Assembly (NCBI RefSeq): GCF_000964425.1
Contig: NZ_BANF01000012.1
Location: 62,001-126,000 of the forward strand
Source of the DNA: Komagataeibacter intermedius TF2
GTDB lineage: Bacteria > Pseudomonadota > Alphaproteobacteria > Acetobacterales > Acetobacteraceae
Direction of reading: 5' to 3'
Length of the DNA stretch: 64,000 bases
Shown here: in pieces, positions 11,199 through 20,604 of the stretch
Layout of the letters: the number at the start of each line of letters is the position of its first letter
How positions within the stretch are numbered: the stretch's first letter is position 1
Made by a program: the position numbers and the translations under genes
Notes under the pieces: generated by a model
Databases searched by the model: none
The model's input: only the letters and a program-made list of their open reading frames with translations
Told to the model about the DNA's origin: nothing

Positions 11199-11663
11199 AT
11201 GGTCCGACGACTGGACCCTGCAGATGTCCCGTTGCTCTATCCGTTGATCAGGATCGCCCTGCCGCATATCTCCATGCGGGACTGGATACGCATCGGTCGC
11301 AGGCTGGCCCGGTCCGGTCCCCGCGTGCGGGAAGGGATTCTGGTCGCCCATTACGGCATTGCCCGTCCCCCCTGCGCCATGGCCACCTTCCGCCGGGGGT
11401 TCGACCTGTATTCGGGTGATACGCTGACATCGGATTACATCATCACCCTGTCCTATACCCAGCGGCAGAAGATCGTGGATGCGCTGATCCCGGCCATGGA
11501 AACACTGGCACGCGAACTGGGATGCGATGCAATACGCACGTTTTCCTATAGTAACCAGGCGATAAATCAGGACAGTCCGGTCCGGAAACTGTGTTCCACA
11601 AGCCACATTACCGAAAGAACAGTCAGGCTGGACCGTAATAAGGAAATAGTTCACCTGTCCTGA
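11199..11663 (+). CDS. GNAT-like acyltransferase-fold protein
   Basis: About 154 residues from MVRRLDPADV; an in-frame start 7 codons upstream (11178) is also possible. The order of elements resembles a GNAT fold: an opening RRLDPADVPLLYPL, strands GILVAHYGIA and MATFRRGFDLYS, YIITLSYTQRQKIVDALI, and a helix ALIPAMETLARELGCDAIRTF. The usual acetyl-CoA P-loop (Q/R-x-x-G-x-G/A) is not visible, so the activity is unknown. It lies between two perfect FNR boxes, suggesting oxygen-regulated expression. Function not recognised beyond the fold. Confidence 0.6.
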   Translation: MVRRLDPADVPLLYPLIRIALPHISMRDWIRIGRRLARSGPRVREGILVAHYGIARPPCAMATFRRGFDLYSGDTLTSDYIITLSYTQRQKIVDALIPAMETLARELGCDAIRTFSYSNQAINQDSPVRKLCSTSHITERTVRLDRNKEIVHLS

Positions 11664-11677
11664 TTGATTCACATCAA
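11664..11677. promoter_or_regulatory. Perfect FNR/FixK box upstream of ompW
   Basis: TTGAT-TCAC-ATCAA is a second exact FNR box. It is centred about 113 bp upstream of the ompW start codon and begins immediately after the GNAT-like stop codon. ompW and hemN are FNR-controlled in other bacteria, which fits this position. Confidence 0.8.
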
Positions 11678-11783
11678 AGCCGAATGCTAGGTGGGCGTGA
11701 TTTCTGCACCTGACAAATCAAATTGAACATTCTTAACGATCCCGTCTGCATGCCAGCCGGAATGAAACTAGGGTCTGCTCACG

Positions 11784-12572
11784 ATGAAGAACATTCGTAA
11801 ACTCGCCATGTCGGCTGCACTGGGCGCCACGGCACTGGCACCTGTCGCGGTCCATGCGCAGACGACAGCACCCTCCACCTATGTCAACGCACCGCTGGCA
11901 AAGCCCGTGGCCGTGGCGCAGCCGCGTAACGGCCACTGCGGTATCTTCCAGACCTGCGCGACCACCAAGATCGGCCTGGGCAAGGGTGACTTCATGATCC
12001 GCCTGTCCGCCGTTGGCGTGCTGCCGGAAGATCGTGACAGCCGCGTCTGGGCCAACGGTGCGCCGCTGGCTGGCACCCGGATCAAGACCACCAACCAGGT
12101 CATGCCTGAACTGACGTTCGAATACTTCCTGACCGACAACATCTCGCTGGACCTGATCGCGACCAGCACCCGTCATGAAGTGGCGGCCGAAGGTGGCGCC
12201 GTGGGTGGCAAGCTTGATGTGGGCAGCGCATGGGTGCTGCCGCCGACGGTGACCGTCGCGTGGCATTTCCGTCCGCACAAGCGCCTGAACCCGTATGTAG
12301 GTGTTGGTGGCACGTTCATGTGGTTCCACAACATGAATGCCGCGAACAACGGCCTGACCAGCAAGCTGAACTCCGGCTTCACGGGTGGCCCGTCCATCAA
12401 CGCCGGTGTGGATTACCAGCTGGTTGGCAACTGGTTCTTCAACTTCGACGTGAAGCAGATGTTCGTGCGCATGCACGCATGGGCTGAAAACTCCAACGAA
12501 AGCGTGCATGTCACGGCCCACGACTCGCTGGACCCGACCGTCGTTTCCGCTGGTATCGCCTACCGGTTCTAA
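11784..12572 (+). CDS. ompW: OmpW-family outer membrane protein
   Basis: Eight-stranded outer membrane beta-barrel protein, 262 residues. A signal peptide MKNIRKLAMSAALGATALAP...VHAQ ends near residue 26. The mature part shows OmpW landmarks: KGDFMIRLSAVGVLPED, the alternating strand FEYFLTDNISLDLIA, WVLPPTVTVAWHF, and a C-terminal strand ending in Tyr-Arg-Phe. hemN follows 4 bp later, so the two are probably cotranscribed from the FNR-box promoter. OmpW proteins are proposed to move small hydrophobic compounds. Confidence 0.9.
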   Translation: MKNIRKLAMSAALGATALAPVAVHAQTTAPSTYVNAPLAKPVAVAQPRNGHCGIFQTCATTKIGLGKGDFMIRLSAVGVLPEDRDSRVWANGAPLAGTRIKTTNQVMPELTFEYFLTDNISLDLIATSTRHEVAAEGGAVGGKLDVGSAWVLPPTVTVAWHFRPHKRLNPYVGVGGTFMWFHNMNAANNGLTSKLNSGFTGGPSINAGVDYQLVGNWFFNFDVKQMFVRMHAWAENSNESVHVTAHDSLDPTVVSAGIAYRF

Positions 12573-12576
12573 TGGC

Positions 12577-13944
12577 ATGAACGCGGCGGACAGTTCCCTG
12601 CTTTCCCGCTATGGGGGCAACCTGCCGCGTTACACCAGCTACCCCACCGCGGCGCAGTTCAGTGACGCGGTGGGACCGGACGACAGCCGTGCGTGGCTGT
12701 CCTCCCTCCCGGCGGACCAGCCGGTTTCCCTTTATTTGCATGTTCCTTTCTGTGACACGCTATGCCGGTTCTGCGGGTGCAATACCGCCGTTCTGCGCAA
12801 TGTGGATGCGCGGGCCGCCTATGCCGCCCTGCTGCATGAGGAACTGCGCCGCATCATCACCCTGATCGGCCCCGGCCGCCGGGTCACGCACCTGCAATGG
12901 GGCGGCGGCACGCCCACGACCCTGCCGGGCAGTGCGATGCGCCGTATCATGCAGGCCATCCGCCGGGATTTCGACATTGCCCCGGACGCTGAAATCAGCA
13001 TCGAGGTCGATCCCCGGCATCTTCCCCCCGACTATCCGGCCCTTCTGCATGAACTCGGGTTCAACCGCGCCAGCATGGGCGTGCAGGACCTTGACGCGGA
13101 CGTGCAGGATGCATGTGGCCGGATCCAGAGCTGGGAACAGACCAGCGACTGCCTGAACGCCCTGCGCACTGCCGGGGTGAACTCCATCAACATCGACCTG
13201 ATCTATGGCCTGCCACGGCAGGATACGGCAGGCGTGGCGCGCACGGCCCGCGCGGTGGCCAGCCTGCGCCCGGACCGGCTGGCGGTATTCGGTTACGCGC
13301 ATGTGCCATGGAAACAGAAGCGCCAGAACCTGATGCCGGTGGGCGACCTGCCTGGTCCACAGGCGCGCATTGCCCAGCGCGCGGCGATTGACGCGACCCT
13401 GCGGAGCGAAGGCTTCCTGCCGGTGGGCCTGGATCATTACGTCAGCCCGCACGACAGCATGGCCCGTGCCATGGCCACTGGCACGCTGCACCGTAATTTC
13501 CAGGGCTATACCACCGATACGGCACCAGCCCTGATCGGCGTGGGAGCATCGGCCATTTCCTCGCTTCCCGGCGGCATGACGCAGAATGCCGTCTCGTCCG
13601 CCGCCTATGCCCGGCTTATGGGAAACAGCGCCGACAGCCTGCCTGTCGTGCGCGGCGTCAGGCTGGATGCGGATGATCATGTGCGCGCCGCGATCATAGA
13701 ACAGGTCATGTGCGACCTGCAGGTCGATCTGGCGAGGATCTGCGCGCGGTATCACCTGCCTGTCCGCCATTTTGACCCCGAACTGTCCCATCTGGCCCTC
13801 ATGGTGGCAGATGGGCTGGTCCGCATCACCGGCCGCCAGATACAGGTCACGGAAAAGGGGCGCCAGTTCGTGCGCCATGTCGCCGCCGCCTTCGACCGGT
13901 ACCTGACAGCCGACAGCACCACCCGCCACGCCAGCGCCCTGTAA
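12577..13944 (+). CDS. hemN: Oxygen-independent coproporphyrinogen III oxidase HemN
   Basis: Radical SAM enzyme converting coproporphyrinogen III to protoporphyrinogen IX without oxygen. 455 residues, typical of HemN. The N-terminal RYTSYPTAAQFS is a HemN hallmark, followed by the cluster motif HVPFCDTLCRFCGC (CxxxCxxCxC), GGGTPTTL and the substrate region GVQDLDADVQ. The ATG lies 4 bp after the ompW stop. Control by the upstream FNR box would switch on this anaerobic haem step at low oxygen. Confidence 0.95.
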   Translation: MNAADSSLLSRYGGNLPRYTSYPTAAQFSDAVGPDDSRAWLSSLPADQPVSLYLHVPFCDTLCRFCGCNTAVLRNVDARAAYAALLHEELRRIITLIGPGRRVTHLQWGGGTPTTLPGSAMRRIMQAIRRDFDIAPDAEISIEVDPRHLPPDYPALLHELGFNRASMGVQDLDADVQDACGRIQSWEQTSDCLNALRTAGVNSINIDLIYGLPRQDTAGVARTARAVASLRPDRLAVFGYAHVPWKQKRQNLMPVGDLPGPQARIAQRAAIDATLRSEGFLPVGLDHYVSPHDSMARAMATGTLHRNFQGYTTDTAPALIGVGASAISSLPGGMTQNAVSSAAYARLMGNSADSLPVVRGVRLDADDHVRAAIIEQVMCDLQVDLARICARYHLPVRHFDPELSHLALMVADGLVRITGRQIQVTEKGRQFVRHVAAAFDRYLTADSTTRHASAL

Positions 13945-14001
13945 CCCACAGGCCGCCGCCCCCGACGGCAGCGCAGGCCCGGAGCAGCAGAACCCTTTCC
14001 C

Positions 14002-14643
14002 ATGGAAACGAATTGCGTCATCGCGGCCCTTGCCGCCACGCCGGCTACGCCGTGGCCCTTTGCACACTGGCAGCTTTATGACGTGCTGCCCGCGCCGGTG
14101 GCCGCGGCACTGGTGACATGGACGCCAGATGCCCGTTTTATCGGCGGCGACAGTGGCGGCCAGCGGGCGGGACGCAACGGGAAACGACTGTTCATCACGC
14201 CGGCGCAACGCGCGGCAAACACGGCGCTGGACCATCTGGCGACCCTGTTTGACACGGCGCAGACCCGCGCCGCCTTTTCGGACAGATGCGACGCCCATCT
14301 TGAAAACGCGGCCCTGCGCCTTGAACTATGCCTTGATACGGATGGTTTCTGGCTGGAACCCCATACCGATATCGGGGCCAAGCGACTGACGCTTGTGGTC
14401 TCACTGTCCATGGGCGCGCAGGCGGCGCAGTGGGGCACCGACCTCATGACCGCATCGGGCGTGGCCGTGGCGCGGGCTTCGGGCGTGTTCAATTCGGGGC
14501 TGCTGTTCATACCATCCGCCCGGTCATGGCACGGCTTCGTCCCGCGCCCGATGTCGGGCATCCGCAGGACACTGATCGTCAACTATGTCGGCCCGGAATG
14601 GCGGGCAACGGAAGAACTGGCCCGCGGGACGGCAGCACCCTGA
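14002..14643 (+). CDS. 2-oxoglutarate/Fe(II)-dependent oxygenase family protein
   Basis: 213 residues with the facial triad of the 2OG-Fe(II) oxygenase fold: His-x-Asp in EPHTDIGAKRLTL, a distal His in SWHGF, and the 2OG-binding Arg in GIRRTLIVNYV. The double-stranded beta-helix core spans about residues 105-200. It follows hemN by 57 bp on the same strand and may share its transcript. The substrate is unknown; related small members hydroxylate amino acids or sugars. Confidence 0.75.
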   Translation: METNCVIAALAATPATPWPFAHWQLYDVLPAPVAAALVTWTPDARFIGGDSGGQRAGRNGKRLFITPAQRAANTALDHLATLFDTAQTRAAFSDRCDAHLENAALRLELCLDTDGFWLEPHTDIGAKRLTLVVSLSMGAQAAQWGTDLMTASGVAVARASGVFNSGLLFIPSARSWHGFVPRPMSGIRRTLIVNYVGPEWRATEELARGTAAP

Positions 14644-14788
14644 ACGCCCCCCATTGCACGGGCCGAAGGAACGGAATGCGCAACAAGCCTTTATTCGCGC
14701 ACCAAACGGTTCTAGGAAGCACTGCTATATAGTGTAATCCCATTCATCCCATGTCACCCCGGTCATGACGCAAGAGGACAACAGAGGT

Positions 14789-16441
14789 ATGAGCGAGACC
14801 CCGCGCGAGACTATGGAATTCGATGTCGTTATTGTTGGCGGCGGCCCATCGGGGCTGGCGGCGGCGATCCGGCTGCGGCAGGTCGCCCCCGAGGCGAGCG
14901 TCTGCCTGATTGAGAAAGGCAGCGAGATTGGCGCCCATATCCTGTCCGGCGCCGTGATCGAACCCCGTGCGCTTGCGGAACTCCTGCCGCACTGGCGTGA
15001 GGAAGGGGCCCCGCTGAACACACCCGTGACAGAGGAGCAGATGCTCTATCTGACACGGAACGGCAGCCTTGAAATCCCGTTCCTTGACCGCGTGATGCCG
15101 CACATGAACAACCACGGCAACCATATCGTGAGCCTGGGCGATTTCTGCCGCTGGCTTGCGGGCCGGGCGGAAGAACTGGGGGTCGAGATCTATCCCGGTT
15201 TCGCAGGCGCGGAAGTGCTGGTGGATGACAGCGGCCGGGTGACTGGTGTCGCCACCGGGGACATGGGCATCGGTCGCGATGGCAAGCCGGGCGACAATTA
15301 CGCGCCGGGCATGGAACTGCGCGCGAAATACACGCTGTTTGCGGAAGGCTGCCGCGGGTCGCTGACCAAGCAGGTCACGGCAATGTACAACCTGCGCAAG
15401 GGCGTGGACCCGCAGACCTACGGGCTGGGTATCAAGGAACTGTGGGAAATCCCCAGGGAAATGCATCGCCCCGGACTGGTGCAGCACAGCTTTGGCTGGC
15501 CGCTGGATGACCGGACCTATGGCGGGGCGTGGATGTACCATTTTGGCGACAACCTGGTGTCCTACGGGTTTGTCACCGGACTGGACTATCCCAACACGTG
15601 GCTGTCCCCGTTTGATGAAATGCAGCGCGTGAAGCTGCATCCGGCCTTCCGCCCGTATTTCGAGGGCGGACGCCGCATCGCCTATGGCGCGCGCGCGCTG
15701 TCCGAAGGGGGAATCCAGTCCATTCCGCGCCTGACCTTCCCCGGCGGGGCGCTGATTGGCGATACGGCGGGCTTCCTGAACGTGCCCAAGATCAAGGGTA
15801 CCCACACGGCCATGAAGTCGGGCATGCTGGCGGCGGAAGCACTGGCGGAAGCACTGGCGGAAGCACTGGCGACGGACCGGGTGGAACCGGGGTCCTATAC
15901 CCGCCGCATCCGGGATTCCTGGCTGTGGACGGAACTGCGTTCGGTGCGCAACATCCGTCCCGCCTTCGCCAGATTCGGCATGAAGGGCGGCGCGCTGTAT
16001 TCGGGCATCGACGCCATGCTGCTGCGTGGCCGCGCGCCATGGACGCTGCATACGCGGCACAGCGACAATGAAGTGCTGGAACCGGCCTCGATTTCGGAAA
16101 AGATCAGCTACCCCAAGCCGGATGGCAAGATCACGTTCGATCGCCTGTCCTCGGTCTTCCTGTCCAATACCAATCATGAAGAAGACCAGCCGGTTCACCT
16201 GAAGGTCCGCAACATGTCGCTGTGGAAGACGGTGAACTGGGATGTGTTCCGCTCCCCCGAAAGCCGGTACTGCCCGGCGGCCGTCTATGAAGTGGCGGAT
16301 GAAGGCACGGACCCGCACCTGCAGATCAACGCGCAGAACTGCGTCCACTGCAAGACATGCGACATCAAGGACCCCGCCCAGAACATTGACTGGGTCACGC
16401 CGGAGGGGGCGGGCGGCCCGAACTATCCCGGCGGGATGTAA
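14789..16441 (+). CDS. Electron transfer flavoprotein-ubiquinone oxidoreductase
   Basis: Inner-membrane-associated FAD and [4Fe-4S] enzyme that passes electrons from ETF to ubiquinone. 550 residues from MSETPRE, chosen because AGAGG precedes it; an ATG 8 codons upstream has no such site. The FAD-binding [21 protein letters not shown] segment lies near the N-terminus, [13 protein letters not shown] follows, and the cluster cysteines are in [13 protein letters not shown] near the C-terminus. Residues around 350-360 contain an AEAL tandem expansion. The two ETF subunit genes follow on the same strand. Confidence 0.95.
   Translation: MSETPRETMEFDVVIVGGGPSGLAAAIRLRQVAPEASVCLIEKGSEIGAHILSGAVIEPRALAELLPHWREEGAPLNTPVTEEQMLYLTRNGSLEIPFLDRVMPHMNNHGNHIVSLGDFCRWLAGRAEELGVEIYPGFAGAEVLVDDSGRVTGVATGDMGIGRDGKPGDNYAPGMELRAKYTLFAEGCRGSLTKQVTAMYNLRKGVDPQTYGLGIKELWEIPREMHRPGLVQHSFGWPLDDRTYGGAWMYHFGDNLVSYGFVTGLDYPNTWLSPFDEMQRVKLHPAFRPYFEGGRRIAYGARALSEGGIQSIPRLTFPGGALIGDTAGFLNVPKIKGTHTAMKSGMLAAEALAEALAEALATDRVEPGSYTRRIRDSWLWTELRSVRNIRPAFARFGMKGGALYSGIDAMLLRGRAPWTLHTRHSDNEVLEPASISEKISYPKPDGKITFDRLSSVFLSNTNHEEDQPVHLKVRNMSLWKTVNWDVFRSPESRYCPAAVYEVADEGTDPHLQINAQNCVHCKTCDIKDPAQNIDWVTPEGAGGPNYPGGM
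15833..15868 (+). repeat. Three tandem 12-bp repeats inside ETF-QO
   Basis: Three exact copies of GCGGAAGCACTG in a row encode repeated Ala-Glu-Ala-Leu. The number of copies is a multiple of three bases, so slippage here changes protein length without shifting frame. Confidence 0.9.
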
Positions 16442-16512
16442 TCATATGGCGGGTACGGTATGTATCTGCCACACCGATTGCCCTTATCCGAAGACAGACA
16501 GGCAAATATGCA

Positions 16513-17262
16513 ATGAAGGTTCTTGTACCCGTTAAGCGCGTGATTGATTACAACATCAAACCGCGAGTGAAAGCCGATGGTTCCGGTGTTGAAACTGCCG
16601 GCGTCAAGATGTCCATGAATCCGTTTGATGAAATCGCGGTCGAGGAAGCCGTGCGCCTGAAGGAAAAAGGCGTCGTGAGCGAAATCGTCGCGGTTTCGAT
16701 CGGCGAGCCCAAGGCGCAGGACACACTGCGTACGGCCATGGCCATGGGGGCCGACCGCTCCATCCTGGTGGAAACCGATGTGGTGACCGAACCGCTTTCG
16801 GTGGCCAAGGTGCTCAAGGCACTGGTGGAAAAGGAAAAGCCCGACCTGATCATCCTTGGCAAGCAGGCCATTGACGATGACATGAACGCCACCGGGCAGA
16901 TGCTGGCGGGCCTGCTGGGCCGCCCGCAGGCGACCTTTGCCTCCAGGGTGGAGGTCGCCGATGGCGCGGTAACTGTCACGCGCGAGATTGATGGCGGATC
17001 CCAGACCGTGAAGCTGGCGCTGCCAGCCATCATTACCGCGGACCTGCGCCTGAACGAGCCGCGCTACGCTTCGCTGCCCAACATCATGAAGGCACGCAAG
17101 AAGCCGATGGAAAAGATCACGCCTGCCGACCTGGGCGTGGACATGACGCCGCGGCTGAGCGTGGTCTCGGTTGCCGAACCGCCCGAACGCAAGGCGGGGA
17201 TCAAGCTCGACTCGGCAGCGGAACTGGTGTCGCGTCTGCGTAACGAAGCAAAGGTGATCTGA
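16513..17262 (+). CDS. etfB: Electron transfer flavoprotein subunit beta
   Basis: Small subunit of the heterodimeric ETF, which carries electrons from flavin dehydrogenases to ETF-QO. 249 residues beginning [14 protein letters not shown], with the AMP/FAD-domain segments [32 protein letters not shown] and the signature [28 protein letters not shown]. Ends 2 bp before etfA, so the two are cotranscribed. Confidence 0.96.
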   Translation: MKVLVPVKRVIDYNIKPRVKADGSGVETAGVKMSMNPFDEIAVEEAVRLKEKGVVSEIVAVSIGEPKAQDTLRTAMAMGADRSILVETDVVTEPLSVAKVLKALVEKEKPDLIILGKQAIDDDMNATGQMLAGLLGRPQATFASRVEVADGAVTVTREIDGGSQTVKLALPAIITADLRLNEPRYASLPNIMKARKKPMEKITPADLGVDMTPRLSVVSVAEPPERKAGIKLDSAAELVSRLRNEAKVI

Positions 17263-17264
17263 TC

Positions 17265-18203
17265 ATGACCGTACTCGTTTATCTGGATCATGAAGGCGGG
17301 GCGATCCGCCAGGCCTCGCGTTCCGCCATTGCGGCAGCCAGTCAGCTGGGCGATGTCGATGTGCTGGTCACCGGGCCAGACGCGGCGGACGCCGCAAAAT
17401 CCGCCGCCGCCATTCCGGGCGTGAAAAAGGTGCTGCAGGTCACCGACACCACCGGCAGCAGCGAACTGGCCGAACCGGTTGCCGCCCTGCTGGCGGATCT
17501 GGCGTCGGGTTACAGCCACATCCTGGCGGCGTCATCCGCCACGGCCAAGAACGTCCTGCCGCGCACGGCCGCGCTGCTGGATGTGCAGCCGATCCCCGAT
17601 ATCGTCGCCATCAATGATGCCGATACCTTTGTCCGCCCCATCTATGCCGGCAGCGCGCTGGCGACGGTAAAGTCGGCGGATGCGAAAAAGATCATCACGG
17701 TCCGCGCATCTTCCTTCGATCCGGTGGCAAGCGAAGGCGGCAATGCGGTGATCGAGGACGTGGCCCTGCCCGCAGGCCCGGGTGGTTCCACCTTCGTCGC
17801 CACCGAACTGTCGAAGTCCGAACGGCCGGAACTGGAATCCGCCCGCGTTGTGGTTTCGGGCGGCAATGGCATGCTGAATGAAGAAAACTTCAAGCTGCTG
17901 GAACCTCTGGCCGACCGTCTGGGTGCTGCCATCGGCGCCTCGCGCGCAGCGGTGGACAAGGGCTTCGTGTCCAACGAATACCAAGTGGGCCAGACCGGCA
18001 AGATCGTGGCGCCGGAACTGTATATCGCCATGGGGATTTCGGGGCAGATCCAGCATCTGGCCGGAATGAAGGACAGCAAGGTGATCGTTGCAGTCAACAA
18101 GGACCCCGAAGCGCCGATCTTCCAGGTCGCGGATTACGGGATCGTGGGCGACCTGTTCACCATCCTGCCGCAGCTTGAAGCGGAACTGGACAAGGCAGGC
18201 TGA
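17265..18203 (+). CDS. etfA: Electron transfer flavoprotein subunit alpha
   Basis: FAD-binding large subunit of ETF, 312 residues. The C-terminal FAD domain shows [49 protein letters not shown] and [22 protein letters not shown]. Forms a unit with etfB and the ETF-QO gene upstream. No acyl-CoA dehydrogenase is adjacent. A strong terminator follows. Confidence 0.96.
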   Translation: MTVLVYLDHEGGAIRQASRSAIAAASQLGDVDVLVTGPDAADAAKSAAAIPGVKKVLQVTDTTGSSELAEPVAALLADLASGYSHILAASSATAKNVLPRTAALLDVQPIPDIVAINDADTFVRPIYAGSALATVKSADAKKIITVRASSFDPVASEGGNAVIEDVALPAGPGGSTFVATELSKSERPELESARVVVSGGNGMLNEENFKLLEPLADRLGAAIGASRAAVDKGFVSNEYQVGQTGKIVAPELYIAMGISGQIQHLAGMKDSKVIVAVNKDPEAPIFQVADYGIVGDLFTILPQLEAELDKAG

Positions 18204-18234
18204 CGCCTGACTGCTTCATACGCATGAGATTAAG

Positions 18235-18264
18235 GGGCGCGGAGGGAGACTTCCGCGCCCTTTT
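18235..18264 (+). terminator. Rho-independent terminator after etfA
   Basis: A 9-bp perfect stem (GGGCGCGGA, 8-nt loop, TCCGCGCCC) is followed directly by TTTT, 31 bp after the etfA stop. It lies between etfA and the convergent small gene. Confidence 0.85.
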
Positions 18265-18274
18265 CCATGCATGC

Positions 18275-18478
18275 CTATTCATTTTCCAGCACGGCATGGG
18301 CGCGGGCGACCACGGTGTCGTATTCCTGCTGTGTCAGGTCACCGCGATGCAGCATTTCGCTAGCCCGCGCCAGCGCGTCGCGCGCGTGGGTCGCATCCGG
18401 TATCGGATAACGCCGCCCCGGCAGGGCAAAGGCTGAATCCGGCAGGGCATTGCGTTCGGCCGCAGTCAGTCTGGACAT
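18275..18478 (-). CDS. Small hypothetical protein (DUF6582-like pattern)
   Basis: 67 residues, starting MSRLTAAERNALPDSAFALP; GGGAGGA lies 6 nt before the ATG, which decides the start over an ORF extended 35 codons upstream. The pattern LPDSAFALPGRRYPIPDATHARDALARA resembles a short domain that I recall from phage head-processing and other small proteins (DUF6582-like), followed by a helical tail GDLTQQEYDTVVARAHAVL. Cytoplasmic, no cysteine or membrane segment. Function unknown. Confidence 0.65.
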   Translation of the reverse strand: MSRLTAAERNALPDSAFALPGRRYPIPDATHARDALARASEMLHRGDLTQQEYDTVVARAHAVLENE

Positions 18479-18600
18479 TGGTATTCCTCCCTCGACGGAA
18501 TGGCTTCCACCAGCGTGGAAACCTGCCCCACAGTAGAGAAAGCCAATCGGGACAAGATACGTAAAAGACGGATGGCACCCCATTATTTTATGCCATACGC

Positions 18601-18634
18601 AAAAAAACAGGGTCCCTCATTACGAGGGACCCTG
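18601..18634 (-). terminator. Strong orphan Rho-independent terminator (minus strand)
   Basis: An 11-bp perfect stem (CAGGGTCCCTC, loop ATTAC, GAGGGACCCTG) is followed on the minus strand by seven T. No protein-coding gene lies upstream of it on that strand, so it probably ends a short non-coding RNA. The gap 18479-18969 otherwise holds AT-rich DNA, this terminator, and the paired repeats at 18792-18834. Confidence 0.75.
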
Positions 18635-18791
18635 CCAGGGGGATGCGAACACTGGAGGCGCTGCACCCATTCCGGTATTTTTTCCGGATATTCTTTGTAT
18701 TTATGGAAGCCTGATCGCTTCGTGTGATTCTGTATGGCATGCTTATTTTAACAGGTCAACATAAATATAAATAAAAATGAAATTTTACTTT

Positions 18792-18834
18792 TTTTGCACT
18801 GCACAATTCATCTATTTATTTTGCACCGCACAAT
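18792..18834. repeat. Two 16-bp direct repeats upstream of the MATE gene
   Basis: TTTTGCACTGCACAAT (18792-18807) and TTTTGCACCGCACAAT (18819-18834) differ at one base and start 27 bp apart. Each has an imperfect dyad TTGnnCnGnnCAA. They lie about 140-180 bp upstream of the MATE start in AT-rich DNA and look like tandem operator sites. Confidence 0.6.
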
Positions 18835-18969
18835 GGGCTGACAATATATACGGCATGCACCCGTATTTTTTTGGACCAGTCGAAAAGACTGGCTGCATAT
18901 GGGCCTTGTGCCCGGTTTCATTGCCCCGCATCATGCACGCCACGAGCGCGGCAGCTCCGGCCTGACCAT

Positions 18970-20430
18970 ATGAACGCCAGCAGACAGGACACCCGAATGG
19001 GGGGACATACCGTAACCCGATCAAAAGCCACCTTCTGCACGGGACATATCGTTCGCCACGTTGTGGTCATGGCCGGGACCGGCGCCATCGGGCTCATGGC
19101 GGTCTTCATTGTCGACCTGCTGAACCTTTTCTACATCTCATGGCTGGGTGATCCCGCGCTGACTGCCGCAATCGGGTTTTCCGGCGTAATCAGCTATGTG
19201 CAGATTGCCGTGTCCATCGGCCTGTCCATCGGCATCGGGGCCATTACCGGCCGACTGATTGGCGCAGGCAAGACGGAGCAGGCGCAACGTGTCGCGTCTT
19301 CCTTCGGCATGTTCATGATGGGCGCGTGTCTGGTAATCGGCCTGTTCACGGCATGGCTGGCCACACCGCTGCTTGCACTGCTGGGGGCGAAGGGGGAAGC
19401 CGCGCGACAGGCAACCCTTTTCCTGGAAATCGTCTCACCCGGGCTGCCGCTGATCGCGGCGGGAATGGGGTGCTCGGGCCTGTTGCGCGCCATTGGGGCG
19501 GCGCGCATTTCCATGAACGTGACCCTGATGGGGGCCATGATCTCGGCCATTGCCGATCCGCTGCTGATCGTGGTGATGGGGCTGGGGCTGAAGGGGGCGG
19601 CGATCAGCACCATCCTTTCGCGTCTGGCCGTAGCACTTGTGGGTTTTCGCTGCGCACGCCGGCACGGGCTGCTGGCGCTGCCAGTGCGCACCCATATCAT
19701 GGCGGATACCCGTCTGGTGGGGCAGGTGGCGATGCCTGCCATCCTGACCAATCTGGCGACCCCGGTGGGCGGCGTGTTCGTCACCCATGCCATGGCCAGC
19801 TTCGGGCTGGCGGCCATTGCGGGGCAGGCGACCATCGACCGGATCGTACCGGTGGCGTTCGCATTCGTCTTTGCCCTGACGGGATCGGTGGGGCCGATCA
19901 TGTCGCAGAACCTGGGGGCGGGAAAGCTGGACCGGGTGCGCGACACGCTGGTGGCCTCCCTGTGGCTGGTTGCGGGCTGTGTGGCCATCACCTGGGCCAT
20001 TCTGTTCCTGGCGCAGGACATTGTGGTGCGGGTGTTTTCGGCGCAGGGCACGGCGGCCATGCTGATCCACCTGTTCTGTAACTGGACAATTGCCGGTTAT
20101 GTTTTTATCGGCATGCTGTTCGTGGCCAATTCCGCCTTCAACAATCTGGGCTTCCCGCTGTATTCGACCCTGTTCAACTGGGGGCGGGCGACACTGGGCA
20201 CCATTCCGTTCGTATGGTTTGGCATGCAGTTCGGTCCTGCCGGCGTACAGGTGGGGCAGGTGCTGGGGTGCGTGCTGTTCGGGTCCTGCGCGGTCATGAC
20301 CGCCTTTGGCGTGGTCCGCAGGCTGCATCCGGGCGACAGGGCGACAGAACCGGCCATGCCGGATCTTCCCCCCGCACAGACGGGCGAGGCAGGGCTGATC
20401 GAACTCGACGAACTCGATCATTCCACCTGA
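18970..20430 (+). CDS. MATE-family efflux transporter
   Basis: Multidrug/toxin exporter of about 486 residues with 12 predicted membrane helices in two six-helix halves. Typical MATE segments are IVDLLNLFYISWLGDPALTA, GFSGVISYVQIAVSIGLSIG and, in the second half, ATIDRIVPVAFAFVFALTGSVGPI followed by QNLGAGKLDRVRDTL. Start uncertain: ATG at 18970 or at 18997, the latter preceded by AGGA; a longer ORF from 18871 adds an unlikely Arg/Cys-rich leader. Paired 16-bp repeats upstream may be its operator. The substrate is not readable. Confidence 0.9.
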   Translation: MNASRQDTRMGGHTVTRSKATFCTGHIVRHVVVMAGTGAIGLMAVFIVDLLNLFYISWLGDPALTAAIGFSGVISYVQIAVSIGLSIGIGAITGRLIGAGKTEQAQRVASSFGMFMMGACLVIGLFTAWLATPLLALLGAKGEAARQATLFLEIVSPGLPLIAAGMGCSGLLRAIGAARISMNVTLMGAMISAIADPLLIVVMGLGLKGAAISTILSRLAVALVGFRCARRHGLLALPVRTHIMADTRLVGQVAMPAILTNLATPVGGVFVTHAMASFGLAAIAGQATIDRIVPVAFAFVFALTGSVGPIMSQNLGAGKLDRVRDTLVASLWLVAGCVAITWAILFLAQDIVVRVFSAQGTAAMLIHLFCNWTIAGYVFIGMLFVANSAFNNLGFPLYSTLFNWGRATLGTIPFVWFGMQFGPAGVQVGQVLGCVLFGSCAVMTAFGVVRRLHPGDRATEPAMPDLPPAQTGEAGLIELDELDHST

Positions 20431-20520
20431 GCCGAAGATTGGCAGATTCTGGAAACGTTTTTGAAATCGCAAGCGGAGGTCGGACAGTATATGTCCACAA
20501 TCCGATAGATATGGCACGCT

Positions 20521-20544
20521 GAACAGGCAGATACGTGCCTGTTC
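20521..20544. terminator. Hairpin between the MATE gene and tRNA-Ala
   Basis: A 9-bp perfect stem (GAACAGGCA, loop GATACG, TGCCTGTTC), 90 bp after the MATE stop and 60 bp beyond the 3' end of the convergent tRNA gene. There is no T-run on either side, so an intrinsic terminator role is uncertain. Confidence 0.35.
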
Positions 20545-20604
20545 TCACTGAAACAGCCAGACTACTCTATTCTGTTTTTCCGAGGGGGTACCAGATAAGG
20601 AATC

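Noticed and set aside
14744-16348. A 534-codon ORF opposite the ETF-QO gene
   Set aside because: His/Arg/Gln-rich antisense translation with no domain; ETF-QO is unambiguous.
18777-18965. A 62-codon ORF rich in Phe and Tyr before the MATE gene
   Set aside because: AT-rich translation over the direct repeats with no ribosome site or domain.
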